This document shows positions 34,816-44,067 of a stretch of DNA of 64,000 bases, piece by piece. The translations under genes and the position numbers were made by a program. Source of the DNA: Streptomyces sp. HUAS YS2 (GTDB lineage: Bacteria; Actinomycetota; Actinomycetes; Streptomycetales; Streptomycetaceae); assembly GCF_033343995.1 (NCBI RefSeq), contig NZ_CP137573.1, positions 3,505,001 through 3,569,000 of the forward strand. The letters run 5' to 3'. Every line of letters begins with the position of its first letter. The stretch's first letter is position 1. The notes under the pieces were generated by a model. The model was given only the letters and a program-made list of their open reading frames with translations. It had not been told where the DNA came from and did not search any database.

Positions 34816-35418
34816 CTACGCCCAGACCCGCACGTCCCGCCCCGTCACCGCGAGCAGCCGCTCGAACGCCGTGGCGGAGTCGCCCACCGACACGGCGTCG
34901 CCGAAGACGTTCATCCGGCGTCCCATCGGCGCCATCCGCTCGACCTCCGGCGCGAGGCCGTCGACCACCGCCGGGTCCGGCTCGAAGGGCCGCCCGGTCG
35001 CGCGGGCGAGGTCCCAGGCGTGCACGGTCAGGTCGAGCAGCGCCATCGAGCCGACCGTACGCGCGGGCAGCCCCATCGAACCGGAGGCACCCTCCTCCGC
35101 CCCGGGCTCCGCCCAGGCGGCGACCAGCTTCCGGGTCTCCGCCTCGAACCGGTCGGCCCAGGCGCCGCCGCCTTCGGCGACGTAGTCGGGGGAGGCGGAG
35201 AAGTCCGCGTCCCGCTTGGCGGCGAGCTCCTGGAACTGCACGACCACCTGGAACAGGTGGTTCACCAGCGCCCGTACGTCGTACTCGGCGCACGGCGTCC
35301 GCGCGCCGAGCAACTTCTCGTCGCTCCCGATCCCGCGCAGCACGGGCACGGCCTGCGCCGCGGCCACGTCGAGCAGGTCACTGATCCGCTTCTGGCTCTG
35401 GCTCTCGCTCTGGCTCAT
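34816..35418 (-). CDS. TIGR03086-type DinB-fold metal-binding protein
   Basis: 200 aa. Four-helix DinB/mycothiol-dependent fold with the metal ligands suggested by VRALVNHLFQVVVQFQELAA and LLDLTVHAWDLARATGR (the two histidine helices). Family members use mycothiol as cofactor or are uncharacterised. The start is a Ser/Gln/Glu repeat (MSQSESQSQ) coded by short GCTCTG-type repeats. It is divergent from the AraC-type gene. Confidence 0.88.
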   Translation of the reverse strand: MSQSESQSQKRISDLLDVAAAQAVPVLRGIGSDEKLLGARTPCAEYDVRALVNHLFQVVVQFQELAAKRDADFSASPDYVAEGGGAWADRFEAETRKLVAAWAEPGAEEGASGSMGLPARTVGSMALLDLTVHAWDLARATGRPFEPDPAVVDGLAPEVERMAPMGRRMNVFGDAVSVGDSATAFERLLAVTGRDVRVWA

Positions 35419-35489
35419 GCGCCGAACGTAGCCACGACCGGGCCTTCCGGTCTTGAAGAAACACGACGCCCAGCGCCTAGCATCGACAC

Positions 35490-36356
35490 ATGCCGCGCCA
35501 GGACACCCGGGGGATCGTCGACGCCGAAGCGCTGTTCACACGCGTCCGGTTCCGCCGGCACGACCCGGTCGCACCGGCACTCCGCCCGTACGTCGAGCAC
35601 TACTGGCTGATCGACTGGGACCTGGAGACGCCGTACGCGAGCAACGTCGTCCCGCATCCGTCGGTGAACATCGTCTTCCAGCGGTACGGAGACGCTTCCT
35701 CGGCCGAGGTGTCGGGGATCGGCCTGGAGCTGTTCGAGCAGAAGCTGGAGGGCGTCGGACGGGTCTGCGGCGTGCAGTTCCGCCCGGGCGGCTTCCGCCC
35801 GTTCGCGCCGGGACGGCCGGTGTCGGACTGGACGGGTCGTCGGGTTCCGCTCACGGAGGCGTTCCCGGACGCGTTCCCGGACACGTTCCCGGACACGGCG
35901 GACGCGACAACGCCGCACGCAATCCTGGATCCACCGACGGACGAGGCCCGCGTCGCGGCCCTGGATGCGTTCCTCCTGACCCGCGGCGGACCGGAAGGCT
36001 TCCGCCCCGACCCGGCGGCGGAGCGGGCGATGGAACTGGTCGACCTGATCAGGACGGGCGGCGACGGCCCCCCGGTGCGCCGGGTGGACGAACTCGCGGA
36101 CCGCGCGGGCCTGTCGGTCCGCTCGCTGCAGCGCCTGTTCGCCGCGTACGTGGGCGTCGCCCCGAAGTGGGTCGTCCTGCGCTACCGCATCCACGAGGCC
36201 CTGGAGCGCGCGGAGGCGGACCGTGCGGCCGAACCCGACTGGGCCGCGCTCGCCGCCGAACTCGGCTACAGCGACCAGGCCCATCTCGTACGGGACTTCA
36301 CGGCGACGGTGGGCGTACCGCCGACCGCGTACGCACGTGCGCTAAGGGCGTCTTGA
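35490..36356 (+). CDS. AraC family regulator with DUF6597-type N-terminus
   Basis: 288 aa. N-terminal sensor (LRPYVEHYWLIDWDLETPYA, SNVVPHPSVNIVFQRYG, VCGVQFRPGGFRPFA) and C-terminal double helix-turn-helix (DELADRAGLSVRSLQRLFAA, VGVAPKWVVLRYRIHEALER, AAELGYSDQAHLVRDFTATV). A short FPDA/FPDT repeat (AFPDAFPDTFPDT) coded by 12-bp tandem units lies in the linker. It is divergent from the DinB-fold gene, whose expression it may control. Confidence 0.9.
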   Translation: MPRQDTRGIVDAEALFTRVRFRRHDPVAPALRPYVEHYWLIDWDLETPYASNVVPHPSVNIVFQRYGDASSAEVSGIGLELFEQKLEGVGRVCGVQFRPGGFRPFAPGRPVSDWTGRRVPLTEAFPDAFPDTFPDTADATTPHAILDPPTDEARVAALDAFLLTRGGPEGFRPDPAAERAMELVDLIRTGGDGPPVRRVDELADRAGLSVRSLQRLFAAYVGVAPKWVVLRYRIHEALERAEADRAAEPDWAALAAELGYSDQAHLVRDFTATVGVPPTAYARALRAS

Positions 36357-36396
36357 GCTGTAGGCGCCCTGAGGTCGCCCACGCCTCCTCGGACTC

Positions 36397-36864
36397 CTAG
36401 AACTCCTTGAGTTCCTTCACGAAGTGGAACGCCGCGATGTCGAATCGTTCCCGCAGGTAGAACCGGTGGGCGCCGGTGCGCTGGGTGCCGGAGTCGAGAT
36501 TGAGCTCGTAGCAGTCGGCCGCGCGGGCGTGCGCCTCAAGATGCGCGAGGAGGGCGTGGCCGACGCCCGTGGACCGGGCGTGCGCGGCGGTCACGAGGTC
36601 GTCCACGTACAGCTTGCGAATGGCGCTGGTGTTGTCGACGATCCGCCAGCCGGCCGCGCCGACGCACGTGCCGTCCTCCGCGTACGCGGCGGTGAAGCGC
36701 AGCCCCTGGGCGTGGCCATGGGCGCACACCTCGCGGAAGAGCTCCTCGGTGAGGTGCGGGCGGAGTTCGCGCAGGACGGGGAGGAGTTCACCGGTCAGCC
36801 GGTCGTCGCCGGGCTCGAGGTCGACGATCTTCACATCGGGGGCGTCCACGTCCGTGATCTTCAT
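36397..36864 (-). CDS. GNAT family N-acetyltransferase
   Basis: 155 aa. The acetyl-CoA loop region is RKLYVDDLVTAAHARSTGVG, then HALLAHLEAHARAADCYELN and LDSGTQRTGAHRFYLRERF. The substrate is unknown. The ATG start begins MKITDVDAPDVKIVDLEPG. Confidence 0.9.
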   Translation of the reverse strand: MKITDVDAPDVKIVDLEPGDDRLTGELLPVLRELRPHLTEELFREVCAHGHAQGLRFTAAYAEDGTCVGAAGWRIVDNTSAIRKLYVDDLVTAAHARSTGVGHALLAHLEAHARAADCYELNLDSGTQRTGAHRFYLRERFDIAAFHFVKELKEF

Positions 36865-37002
36865 GCGGGGACGGTACCTCAGCACCACGACAGGGCGGCG
36901 ACCGGTGGCCCGCGACCGCCCGACACGGCCGCCTGCCCCGGCCGCCTGCCGCACGGCCGAAATACCTGGCCGGGCCCGCCGCGCCGATGACATCCTGTCC
37001 CC

Positions 37003-37737
37003 GTGAACGGACCGGAGATCCACATCAGCTTCGCCCCCGAACTGCGGCTGTTCGTCGCCTCGGAGCGCCGCGCGGGGCGCACCGCCCTGACCACGGACGG
37101 CGCGTCCACGCTCGGCCATGTCGTCGAGTCGCTGGGTGTACCGCTGACCGAGGTGGGGCAGCTCCTGGTGGACGGCCGCCCGGTCGATGTCTCCCACATC
37201 CCTGCCGCCGGCGAGACCGTCGAAGTGGCGGGGGTGACGCGCCCGCAGCAGGTTCCGGGCGCGCCGCTCCGGTTCCTGCTCGACGTCCATCTCGGCACGC
37301 TGGCACGGCGGTTGCGGCTGCTCGGCGTGGACGCGGCGTACGAGAGCGAGGACATCGGCGACCCGGCGCTCGCGACGCTCTCCGCGAAGGAGCAGCGGGT
37401 CATGCTCTCCCGGGACCGCGGCCTGCTGCGGCGGCGCGAGCTGTGGGCGGGGGCGTACATCTACAGCGACCGGCCCGACGAGCAGCTGCGCGACGTCCTG
37501 GAGCGGTTCGCCCCGCGGCTCTCCCCGTGGTCCCGCTGCACCGCGTGCAACGGGCGGCTGACCGAGGCGGACAAGGACTCGGTGCGCGAGCAGCTGGAGC
37601 AGGGCACGGAGCGGACGTACGACGTGTTCGCGCAGTGCGCCGACTGCGAGCGGGTGTACTGGCGGGGCGCCCACCACGCCCGCCTGGACGAGATCGTCTC
37701 CGAGGCGATGCGCGAGTTCGGCGGCGCGGCGGCCTGA
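37003..37737 (+). CDS. Mut7-C RNase domain protein with ubiquitin-like N-terminus
   Basis: 244 aa. The first ~80 residues match the Mut7-C ubiquitin-like domain (IHISFAPELRLFVASERRAG, VGQLLVDGRPVDVSHIPAAG). The rest is a PIN-like Mut7-C domain (RFLLDVHLGTLARRLRLLGV, MLSRDRGLLRRRELW) followed by a zinc ribbon with CTACNG and CADCERVYW. It is likely an RNase or RNA-binding protein. GTG start. Confidence 0.9.
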   Translation: MNGPEIHISFAPELRLFVASERRAGRTALTTDGASTLGHVVESLGVPLTEVGQLLVDGRPVDVSHIPAAGETVEVAGVTRPQQVPGAPLRFLLDVHLGTLARRLRLLGVDAAYESEDIGDPALATLSAKEQRVMLSRDRGLLRRRELWAGAYIYSDRPDEQLRDVLERFAPRLSPWSRCTACNGRLTEADKDSVREQLEQGTERTYDVFAQCADCERVYWRGAHHARLDEIVSEAMREFGGAAA

Positions 37738-37837
37738 CGGACCGCGGGACACTCGGCCCGGGCCATGCGACCGCGGGCCACTCGACCACGGGCCACTCAA
37801 CCACGGGGCTCGTGGGGGCCCGAGGCATGAAACGGAC

Positions 37838-38416
37838 CTACGAGCCGGCGACCTCCGGCGCCGGTTCCGTCAGATACCGCTGCACCGTCGGGGCCAGCCA
37901 GGCGACGACCTCCTCGCGGGACATCTCCACGGCGGGCGGAAACCGCAGCACGTACCGTGCGAGCGCCATGCCCAGGATCTGCGAACTGGCGAGCGCCGCG
38001 CGGACCGGCGCCTCGGCGGGGTCGGCGCAGAAGCCGGCCGCGATCGGCCCCACCTGCTCCTTGAAGATCGCCTGCATCCGCTCCGCGCCCCCCGTGTTGG
38101 TGACGGCGACGCGCAGCAGCGCGGTGAACACCTCGTCCCGCTCCCAGCGGTCGAGGAAGTGGTTCACGAGGACCGCGCCGATGTGCCGCGCGGGCAGCGC
38201 GCCGAACTCGGGCAGCTCCAGCTCGAAGGCGGAGGCGGCGGCGAACAACCCCTCCTTGTTGCCGAAGTAGCGCATGACCATCGACGGGTCGATCCCGGCG
38301 TCGCGGGCGATGGCCCGGATGGTGGCGCGTTCGTAGCCGTCCGAGGCGAAGCGCTCGCGGGCGGCCTCCAGGATCGCGGCGCGGGTGACGTCGGAGCGGC
38401 GTGGTGCGGTCGTCAT
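37838..38416 (-). CDS. TetR family transcriptional regulator
   Basis: 192 aa. Helix-turn-helix RAAILEAARERFASDGYERA, TIRAIARDAGIDPSMVMRYF; ligand domain of the TetR_C class (QILGMALARYVLRFPPA). It is divergent from the FAD monooxygenase gene, with three operator copies in the gap. Confidence 0.93.
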   Translation of the reverse strand: MTTAPRRSDVTRAAILEAARERFASDGYERATIRAIARDAGIDPSMVMRYFGNKEGLFAAASAFELELPEFGALPARHIGAVLVNHFLDRWERDEVFTALLRVAVTNTGGAERMQAIFKEQVGPIAAGFCADPAEAPVRAALASSQILGMALARYVLRFPPAVEMSREEVVAWLAPTVQRYLTEPAPEVAGS

Positions 38417-38431
38417 GCCAACGACTGTAGG

Positions 38432-38501
38432 CCAACAGGTGTTGACACGCCACTCGCCGCGGGCCTACGGTTGCCAACAAGCGTTGACCAACAAACGTTG
38501 G
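38432..38501. promoter_or_regulatory. Three TetR operator copies
   Basis: CCAACAGGTGTTGA (38432-38445), CCAACAAGCGTTGA (38474-38487) and CCAACAAACGTTGG (38488-38501) share CCAAC-N4-GTTGR. The last two touch each other and lie nearer the monooxygenase; the first lies nearer tetR. They should be the sites through which the TetR protein represses both genes. Confidence 0.75.
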
Positions 38502-38562
38502 CAATCCATCGCGGACCGACCGGCAGCGACCGGCACCGGTCGGCCACCCCGGGGAGGCAGTC

Positions 38563-39996
38563 GTGCAGCACACGAAGACCGACACGGACGTCCTGGTCGT
38601 GGGCGCAGGTCCCACCGGCCTTCTGCTCGCCGGAGACCTCGCGGCCTCCGGCCTGCGGGTCACGCTCGTCGAGCGCCGCCCGCACGGCATCAGCAACATG
38701 ACCCGCGCCTTCGCCGTCCACGCCCGCACCCTGGAGCTGCTGGACGCCCGCGATCTCGCCGACGAACTCGTCAAGACCGGCACCCCCCTCAGCGGCACGC
38801 GGCTCTTCGGCCGCCTCTCCCTCGACCTCAGCCGGCTCGCCAGCCGCTTCCCGTTCCTCCTCATCACCCCGCAGTACGAGGTCGAACGGCTCCTGGAACG
38901 CCGGGCGCAGGAAGCCGGCGTGGAGTTCCGGTACGCGACCGAGCTGCGCGGCCTGCGGCAGGACGCCGACACCGTCACCGCCGAACTCGCCGACCCGGAC
39001 GGCCACGTCACCGCCCTCACCGCCCGCTACCTCGTCGGCACCGACGGCCTGCGCAGCGCCGTCCGCACCGCCCTCGGGCTCCCCTTCCCCGGCGTCTCCG
39101 TCATCCGCTCCATCGTCCTCGCCGACGTCCGCCTCGCCCAGGAACCGGAAAGCCTCCTGACCGTCAACGGAGCCGGGGACACCTTCGCCTTCATCGCCCC
39201 CTTCGGCGACGGCTGGTACCGCGTCATGGGCTGGAACCGCACCCGGCAGGTCCCCGACACCGAGCCCGTCGAGATCGACGAGATCCGCGAGATCGCCCGC
39301 CAGGCCTTCGGCACCGACTACGGCATGCACGACGCCCGCTGGATCTCCCGCTTCCACAGCGACGAACGCCAGGCCCCCGCGTACCGCTCCGGCCGGGTCT
39401 TCCTCGCAGGCGACGCCGCCCACGTCCACTCCCCGGCCGGCGGCCAGGGCATGAACACCGGTCTGCAGGACGCCGCCAACCTCTCCTGGAAGCTCACGTC
39501 CGTCCTCCGCGGCGACGCCGCCGACCCCGAGGCGCTCCTCGACAGCTACCAGAGCGAACGGCACCCCGTCGCCGCGACCGTCCTGCGCAGCAGCGGCGCC
39601 ATCATCCGGCTCGCCATGGCCCACACCCCGCTGCAGCGCGCCGGCCGCGCCCTGCTCACCCGCTTCCTCAACTCCGCCCGCCCCGCGACCGACAAGGTGA
39701 TGGGCATGATCAGCGGCATCGGCATCGGTTACGGCGCCGGCCCCGCCGCCCATCGCACCGGAGGCCACCGAGCCCCCGACGCGGAACTCGTCGGGGGCCG
39801 GCTCTACGAACTGCTCCGCGAGGGCGCATTCGTCCTCGTCACCCCCCAGGGCACCGAGCTCACGCCGCCCGGCGCCCCGAAGACCCCCGGCCGGGTCGCC
39901 ACCGCGGCCTGGGCCGACCCCGCGCGCCGCACGGCAATGCTGGTCCGCCCCGACGGCTACGTCTTCTGGGAGACCCGCATACCGGCGAGCGCCTGA
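38563..39996 (+). CDS. FAD-dependent aromatic monooxygenase
   Basis: 477 aa, PF01494-type. GxGxxG in VLVVGAGPTGLLLAGDLA (11-28), the DG motif LVGTDGLRSAVR, and the GD motif VFLAGDAAHVHSPAGGQG. The C-terminal thioredoxin-like domain is present but short. It hydroxylates an aromatic or antibiotic compound using NAD(P)H; the overall pattern is close to rifampicin-monooxygenase-like enzymes. GTG start. Control by the divergent TetR protein suggests induction by its substrate. Confidence 0.9.
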   Translation: MQHTKTDTDVLVVGAGPTGLLLAGDLAASGLRVTLVERRPHGISNMTRAFAVHARTLELLDARDLADELVKTGTPLSGTRLFGRLSLDLSRLASRFPFLLITPQYEVERLLERRAQEAGVEFRYATELRGLRQDADTVTAELADPDGHVTALTARYLVGTDGLRSAVRTALGLPFPGVSVIRSIVLADVRLAQEPESLLTVNGAGDTFAFIAPFGDGWYRVMGWNRTRQVPDTEPVEIDEIREIARQAFGTDYGMHDARWISRFHSDERQAPAYRSGRVFLAGDAAHVHSPAGGQGMNTGLQDAANLSWKLTSVLRGDAADPEALLDSYQSERHPVAATVLRSSGAIIRLAMAHTPLQRAGRALLTRFLNSARPATDKVMGMISGIGIGYGAGPAAHRTGGHRAPDAELVGGRLYELLREGAFVLVTPQGTELTPPGAPKTPGRVATAAWADPARRTAMLVRPDGYVFWETRIPASA

Positions 39997-40030
39997 CGGG
40001 GAGCCTCGGGTTCGAGACCGGGACCGGGAC

Positions 40031-41638
40031 TCACGGCCCGATCTCGAACGCCGGCGGCTGGAGACCCGCCAGACATCCCGTGTCCGGCCCGGTCGGATTG
40101 TCGAAGAACGAGACGGTGATCTGCTGCGCACACGCCGAGTCGGCGAAGACCACGTGGGCCACGTAGGGGACCGTGACCTCGGTGGACCGGCTCAGCGTGC
40201 GGGCGGCGTACGGGCCGCTGCTCGGCGCGGTCTGCGAGTCGAACCCGCCGGACAGGACGAGCGTCGGGATGTCGCTCCACGTCACGTCCCGGATCGAGGG
40301 GTGCGCCGCGGGGATGTCCCAGGCACGGCAGTCCGCGTGCATCCAGCTGAGCAGCGGAGCGTTGGCCAGCACCGAGCGGGGGAACGACGGGAACAGACGC
40401 CGCCCCGCCCGGATCACGTCCTGCTCGCTCTCGAACGGTGTCCACTCGCTGCAGAAGACGCCGAAGACGAGCCCGTGCGAGACCCTCCCGATGGCCTGCG
40501 GGCTGAGCTTCCCGCCCGCGTACTGCTCGGCGATCCGCTGCGGGTTGCCGTGCGCCAACTCGTCGATGGAGCGGGGCACTCCGGCCGCGAGATGGCTGGC
40601 GAAGGTCAGCCAGTTCACCAGCAGTCCGCCGTCCAGCGTGACCTTCACCGGCGCCGGTCGACCCGGAACCGTCACGGTGGTGGTGATCGGTCGGGCCTCC
40701 AGTTCGACGACGAGGCGCTCGAAGGTGGCCTTGAGGTTCGGGTAGCGGGTGTTGCAGGCGGGCTGGTCCTCGCAGGTCTTGAAGATGCTGTCGAAGCCCT
40801 CCCGCGCGGCCTTCCAGGTCACGGCCCCACCGGCCAGGGACGGTGGCAGGACGCCGTCGATGCCGACCGACCGGATGCCCTTCGGGTGCAGGCGCATGTA
40901 CTGCAGGGCCAGGTCGGTGCCGTACGAGATGCCGAACACGTTCCACTGCCGGATCCCCAGCGCCTTGCGCAGGCCGTCGTAGTCGGCGGAGCTCTCGGTG
41001 CCGTTGTAGGCGCTGAGGTCGGCCCCGAGGCCCACCAGCCGGTCACGGCACTTCCGCGTCTCCGCGACGTGCAGGCGCCCGGTGGACGGCGCACCGAAGA
41101 CGAGATCGAGGTTGTTCGCGACGAACTCGTCGACGTTCGGGCAGGTCAGCTCAGGGGTGGCCGAGTACGTCCCGCGCTGGGACATGAAGATCACGTCGCG
41201 GTCGCGGTTCAGGCCGCCGGCGAGCGCCATCGGGATCTCGGAGACCGCGTCGTCGCCGGGCCCGCCGGCCAGCCACACGATCGGGTCGGGCGCCGGTCTG
41301 CCGTTGGCCGCGGGGATGATCGCGACAGCGAGCTTGATCTTCTTCCGTCCGCCTTTGTGCCCGGTGTGCCCGGACCGCTTCTCGGGCACGGTCAGCGTTC
41401 CGCAGTAGGCGCGCTCCAGATCGGGGATCGGGTCCGCCGTCCTCGGGCACGGACCCGGCTCGAAGCGGGCGTCGCCCGCCGTCCGGGCGACGGTGCCGAG
41501 CCACGCTCCGGCGCCGGACTCGGCCTGTGCGGGCACCGCGGCCAGGCCGAGGACGAGAGCGCCGGCCGTGGCCCCGGCGAGCACGGCCGGGAGCCGGCGC
41601 GACGCGCGTCGGCGGCGAAGTGGGCTGAGGGACATCAT
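40031..41638 (-). CDS. Secreted S33-family alpha/beta hydrolase (copy 2)
   Basis: 535 aa. Signal peptide with RRRRASRRLP and a hydrophobic core ending AVPAQA. Alpha/beta hydrolase core: oxyanion region IVWLAGGPGDDA, nucleophile NVFGISYGTDLAL, Asp in VLSGGFDSQTAP, His in YVAHVVFADSA. The C-terminal TAP-like domain has paired cysteines (SACAQQ, DTGCLAG). It resembles Streptomyces tripeptidyl aminopeptidases, releasing short peptides outside the cell. The start overlaps the paralogous upstream gene by ATGA. Confidence 0.9.
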   Translation of the reverse strand: MMSLSPLRRRRASRRLPAVLAGATAGALVLGLAAVPAQAESGAGAWLGTVARTAGDARFEPGPCPRTADPIPDLERAYCGTLTVPEKRSGHTGHKGGRKKIKLAVAIIPAANGRPAPDPIVWLAGGPGDDAVSEIPMALAGGLNRDRDVIFMSQRGTYSATPELTCPNVDEFVANNLDLVFGAPSTGRLHVAETRKCRDRLVGLGADLSAYNGTESSADYDGLRKALGIRQWNVFGISYGTDLALQYMRLHPKGIRSVGIDGVLPPSLAGGAVTWKAAREGFDSIFKTCEDQPACNTRYPNLKATFERLVVELEARPITTTVTVPGRPAPVKVTLDGGLLVNWLTFASHLAAGVPRSIDELAHGNPQRIAEQYAGGKLSPQAIGRVSHGLVFGVFCSEWTPFESEQDVIRAGRRLFPSFPRSVLANAPLLSWMHADCRAWDIPAAHPSIRDVTWSDIPTLVLSGGFDSQTAPSSGPYAARTLSRSTEVTVPYVAHVVFADSACAQQITVSFFDNPTGPDTGCLAGLQPPAFEIGP

Positions 41639-43290
41639 GAGGTCTCCGACTCAGGGGTGATGGTGAACGGCTTGGGCGCGAGTCCTGCCACGCACCCGGT
41701 GTCGGGCGGCGCGGTCGGACGCGCGAGGAAGGAGGCCAGAACGCTCTGCGCGCAGGGCGACTGCGGGACCACGAAGTGGCCGATCCCGGGAATCAGCACG
41801 GCCGTCGAGCGAGGCAGCGTGCGGCCCGCGTACGGCCCCCAGCTCGCCCCGGTCTTCGCGTCGAACGTGCCGGAGACGATCAGCGTCGGCACCTTGCTGA
41901 ACGTGGTCACCCGCTGGATCGCGGTGCGGTCCGGGACGTTCCAGACACGGCAGAGGTCGTACTCGAACGGAAGCTGCGGCGCATGGGCCAGAACCGTGTC
42001 CGGCCACCCGGGGAACGCCCGGCGCCCCGCCTTCAGGAGGTCCGACTTCGTGAAGCCCGGCGCCCACTCGCTGCACACCACCGAATGCGTCAGACCGTGC
42101 GCCTGCGGGACGACCGGCGTCCCCGCGCCGGCGGCCTGTGCCTGCGCGAAGCGCTCCGGGTTGCCGCGGGCGAGTTCGTCGATCGCCGCGGGGACGTCCA
42201 CGGCCGGCAGGGCGCCGCCGTCGGTGACCAGCAGATTGATCAGTGTGCCCCCGTCGAGGACCACCTTCACCGGGTCCCCTCCCCCGGGCGGCCGCACCGT
42301 CAGCGTCAGCGGGTTCGCCTCGAGCCGCCGGACCTGTTCCGTCAGCTTCCGCCGGAGGTCCGGGTAGCGGCTCTTGCAGGCCGGCTGGGCCTCGCACGCC
42401 GCGAAGACCGTCTCGACCCCCTCCCGCGCGCTGTCCCAGGCCCACGGCAGGCTCACGATCTGCGGAGGCACGACCGAGTCGATCGCCACCGAGCGGATCC
42501 CCTCGGGGTGCCGGCGCAGGTAGGTGAGTGCCAGGTCCGTGCCGTAGGAGTAGCCGTAGACGTTCCACTTCCTGATGCCCAGCGCCTTGCGCAGGGCCGC
42601 GAAGTCCGCGGCGTTCTCCGTGGTGTTGTAGGCGCTCAGCCGGACTCCGTCGGCCGTCAGCCGGTCCCGGCACGCCTTCGCCGCCCGCACCAGCAGCCGC
42701 CCGGTCGAAGGTGCGTCGTAGGGCAGCCCCACGGCGTCCGAGTTGAACCGGTCGAGCTCCGGGCAGGCGAGGTACGGCTGCGAGTAGGGCCCGCCGCGCT
42801 GGGTCATGACGATCAGATCGCGGTCCCGGTTCACCCCGGAGTCGATCAGGAACGGGATGGCCCCGATCGCGTCGCCGCCGGGACCCCCCTCCATGAACAC
42901 CACCGGATCCCCGGCCGGCGTCCTCGACGCCGCCGGAATGATCGCGACCGTCAGCTTGATCGTCCGCCCGCCGCGATGCTCCCGGCTCTCGGGCACCTCC
43001 AGGAGCCCGCACCGCCCGGGGATCGGATCGGGCGCCTGCGGGCAGGGCCCGGGCACGAACCGCGCCGGGTGATCCGGCCCCGGCCCGCGGACCGGCGCCG
43101 CCACCGCACTGCCGGGCACCGGCCCGGCCGCGCCCAGAAGAGCCAGACCGGCCGCGGCGAGCGCCGCCCCGGTGCGCGCGCCCCGGAAGCGCCGCCATGC
43201 GTGCGGGCGCCGCGCCCGCTGTCGTACGGTCCTGCCGCCGCTCCCCCGTACGGACGGCGGGCACCCAGGATCGACATCCCGTTCCGCCAT
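41635..43290 (-). CDS. Secreted S33-family alpha/beta hydrolase (copy 1)
   Basis: 551 aa. Long basic N-terminus, then a hydrophobic export segment (GAALAAAGLALLGAAGPVPG). Same architecture as the downstream paralogue: VVFMEGGPGGDA, NVYGYSYGTDLAL, IVSGTFDAKTGAS, GIGHFVVPQSPCAQ. The two share most of their sequence pattern, so they arose by tandem duplication. ATG at 43290 chosen; a GTG at 43365 would add an unlikely N-terminal extension. Confidence 0.88.
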   Translation of the reverse strand: MAERDVDPGCPPSVRGSGGRTVRQRARRPHAWRRFRGARTGAALAAAGLALLGAAGPVPGSAVAAPVRGPGPDHPARFVPGPCPQAPDPIPGRCGLLEVPESREHRGGRTIKLTVAIIPAASRTPAGDPVVFMEGGPGGDAIGAIPFLIDSGVNRDRDLIVMTQRGGPYSQPYLACPELDRFNSDAVGLPYDAPSTGRLLVRAAKACRDRLTADGVRLSAYNTTENAADFAALRKALGIRKWNVYGYSYGTDLALTYLRRHPEGIRSVAIDSVVPPQIVSLPWAWDSAREGVETVFAACEAQPACKSRYPDLRRKLTEQVRRLEANPLTLTVRPPGGGDPVKVVLDGGTLINLLVTDGGALPAVDVPAAIDELARGNPERFAQAQAAGAGTPVVPQAHGLTHSVVCSEWAPGFTKSDLLKAGRRAFPGWPDTVLAHAPQLPFEYDLCRVWNVPDRTAIQRVTTFSKVPTLIVSGTFDAKTGASWGPYAGRTLPRSTAVLIPGIGHFVVPQSPCAQSVLASFLARPTAPPDTGCVAGLAPKPFTITPESETS

Positions 43291-43498
43291 GTGTGATTCC
43301 GTCTTTCTGACGTGCGCGGCAGCCCCGACCGGGACGGCACCGCGTGGCTCCGCCCGCCGCCGCAAGATCGGGGCGGGCTCTGCGTACGTCAGCCTGTGCG
43401 CGGGGAAAGACGCTCACCACTCGTGGGCTCCACTCGGAGCCCCGCTTCACTCTTGCGGAGTTGAGGTCCCGGAGGACGCCCCCTGGAAGACGTGCGGA

Positions 43499-43969
43499 TC
43501 AGAAGACGTACGGGTCGCCCGTCGCCAGCACGAGCACCTCGTGCTCGTTGTTCTTCGGGTTCCGGTCGCTCGCCCCGCCGTTCCACGCCGTGTCGACCTC
43601 GACCGTCAGCTCCTCCGGCTCACCGGCCGTCCGCAGCTCCAGCGCCAGCTCCCGCACCGCCCCGGACGCCCGCAGCGGCCCCGTCCCGCACAGCACGACC
43701 CGGTCACCACCCCACAGGCACGCCGCCGGCAGCTCCTGACCCGGCGCCGGCGGCGCGGAGAAGGTCAGCCGCACCGTCGCACCCGGAAGCGGGGAAGGAC
43801 CGTGGTTCCCGCTCTCCAGCAGGACGCCGATCCGCCCCTTCCACAGCGTGACGTGCCCGTGGTGGGCCACATCCGCCTCCGGGGCGATCGCACGAGCGCC
43901 GCCCCCCGCACCGAGAACCGTCGTCGCCGCCAGAACCACAGCCGGAAGGGTCTTGCGCAAGACACTCAT
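43499..43969 (-). CDS. Secreted small beta-rich protein
   Basis: 156 aa. Signal peptide MSVLRKTLPAVVLAATTVLG with cleavage after GARA. The rest is a CARDB-like immunoglobulin fold (HVTLWKGRIGVLLESGNHGP, GATVRLTFSAPPAPG, ELTVEVDTAWNGGASDRNPK). One cysteine pair (CLWG, LCGTG) may form a disulfide. Function unknown. An upstream ATG at 43996 lacks a binding site. Confidence 0.78.
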   Translation of the reverse strand: MSVLRKTLPAVVLAATTVLGAGGGARAIAPEADVAHHGHVTLWKGRIGVLLESGNHGPSPLPGATVRLTFSAPPAPGQELPAACLWGGDRVVLCGTGPLRASGAVRELALELRTAGEPEELTVEVDTAWNGGASDRNPKNNEHEVLVLATGDPYVF

Positions 43970-44067
43970 GGGGCGAAGATACCGATTGCGACGCATATGT
44001 TCTGATTACCGGTCAGTCCGGCGCGTCTATCCTGACCGGGCATCGACCACACGCCCGAGGAGCACGC

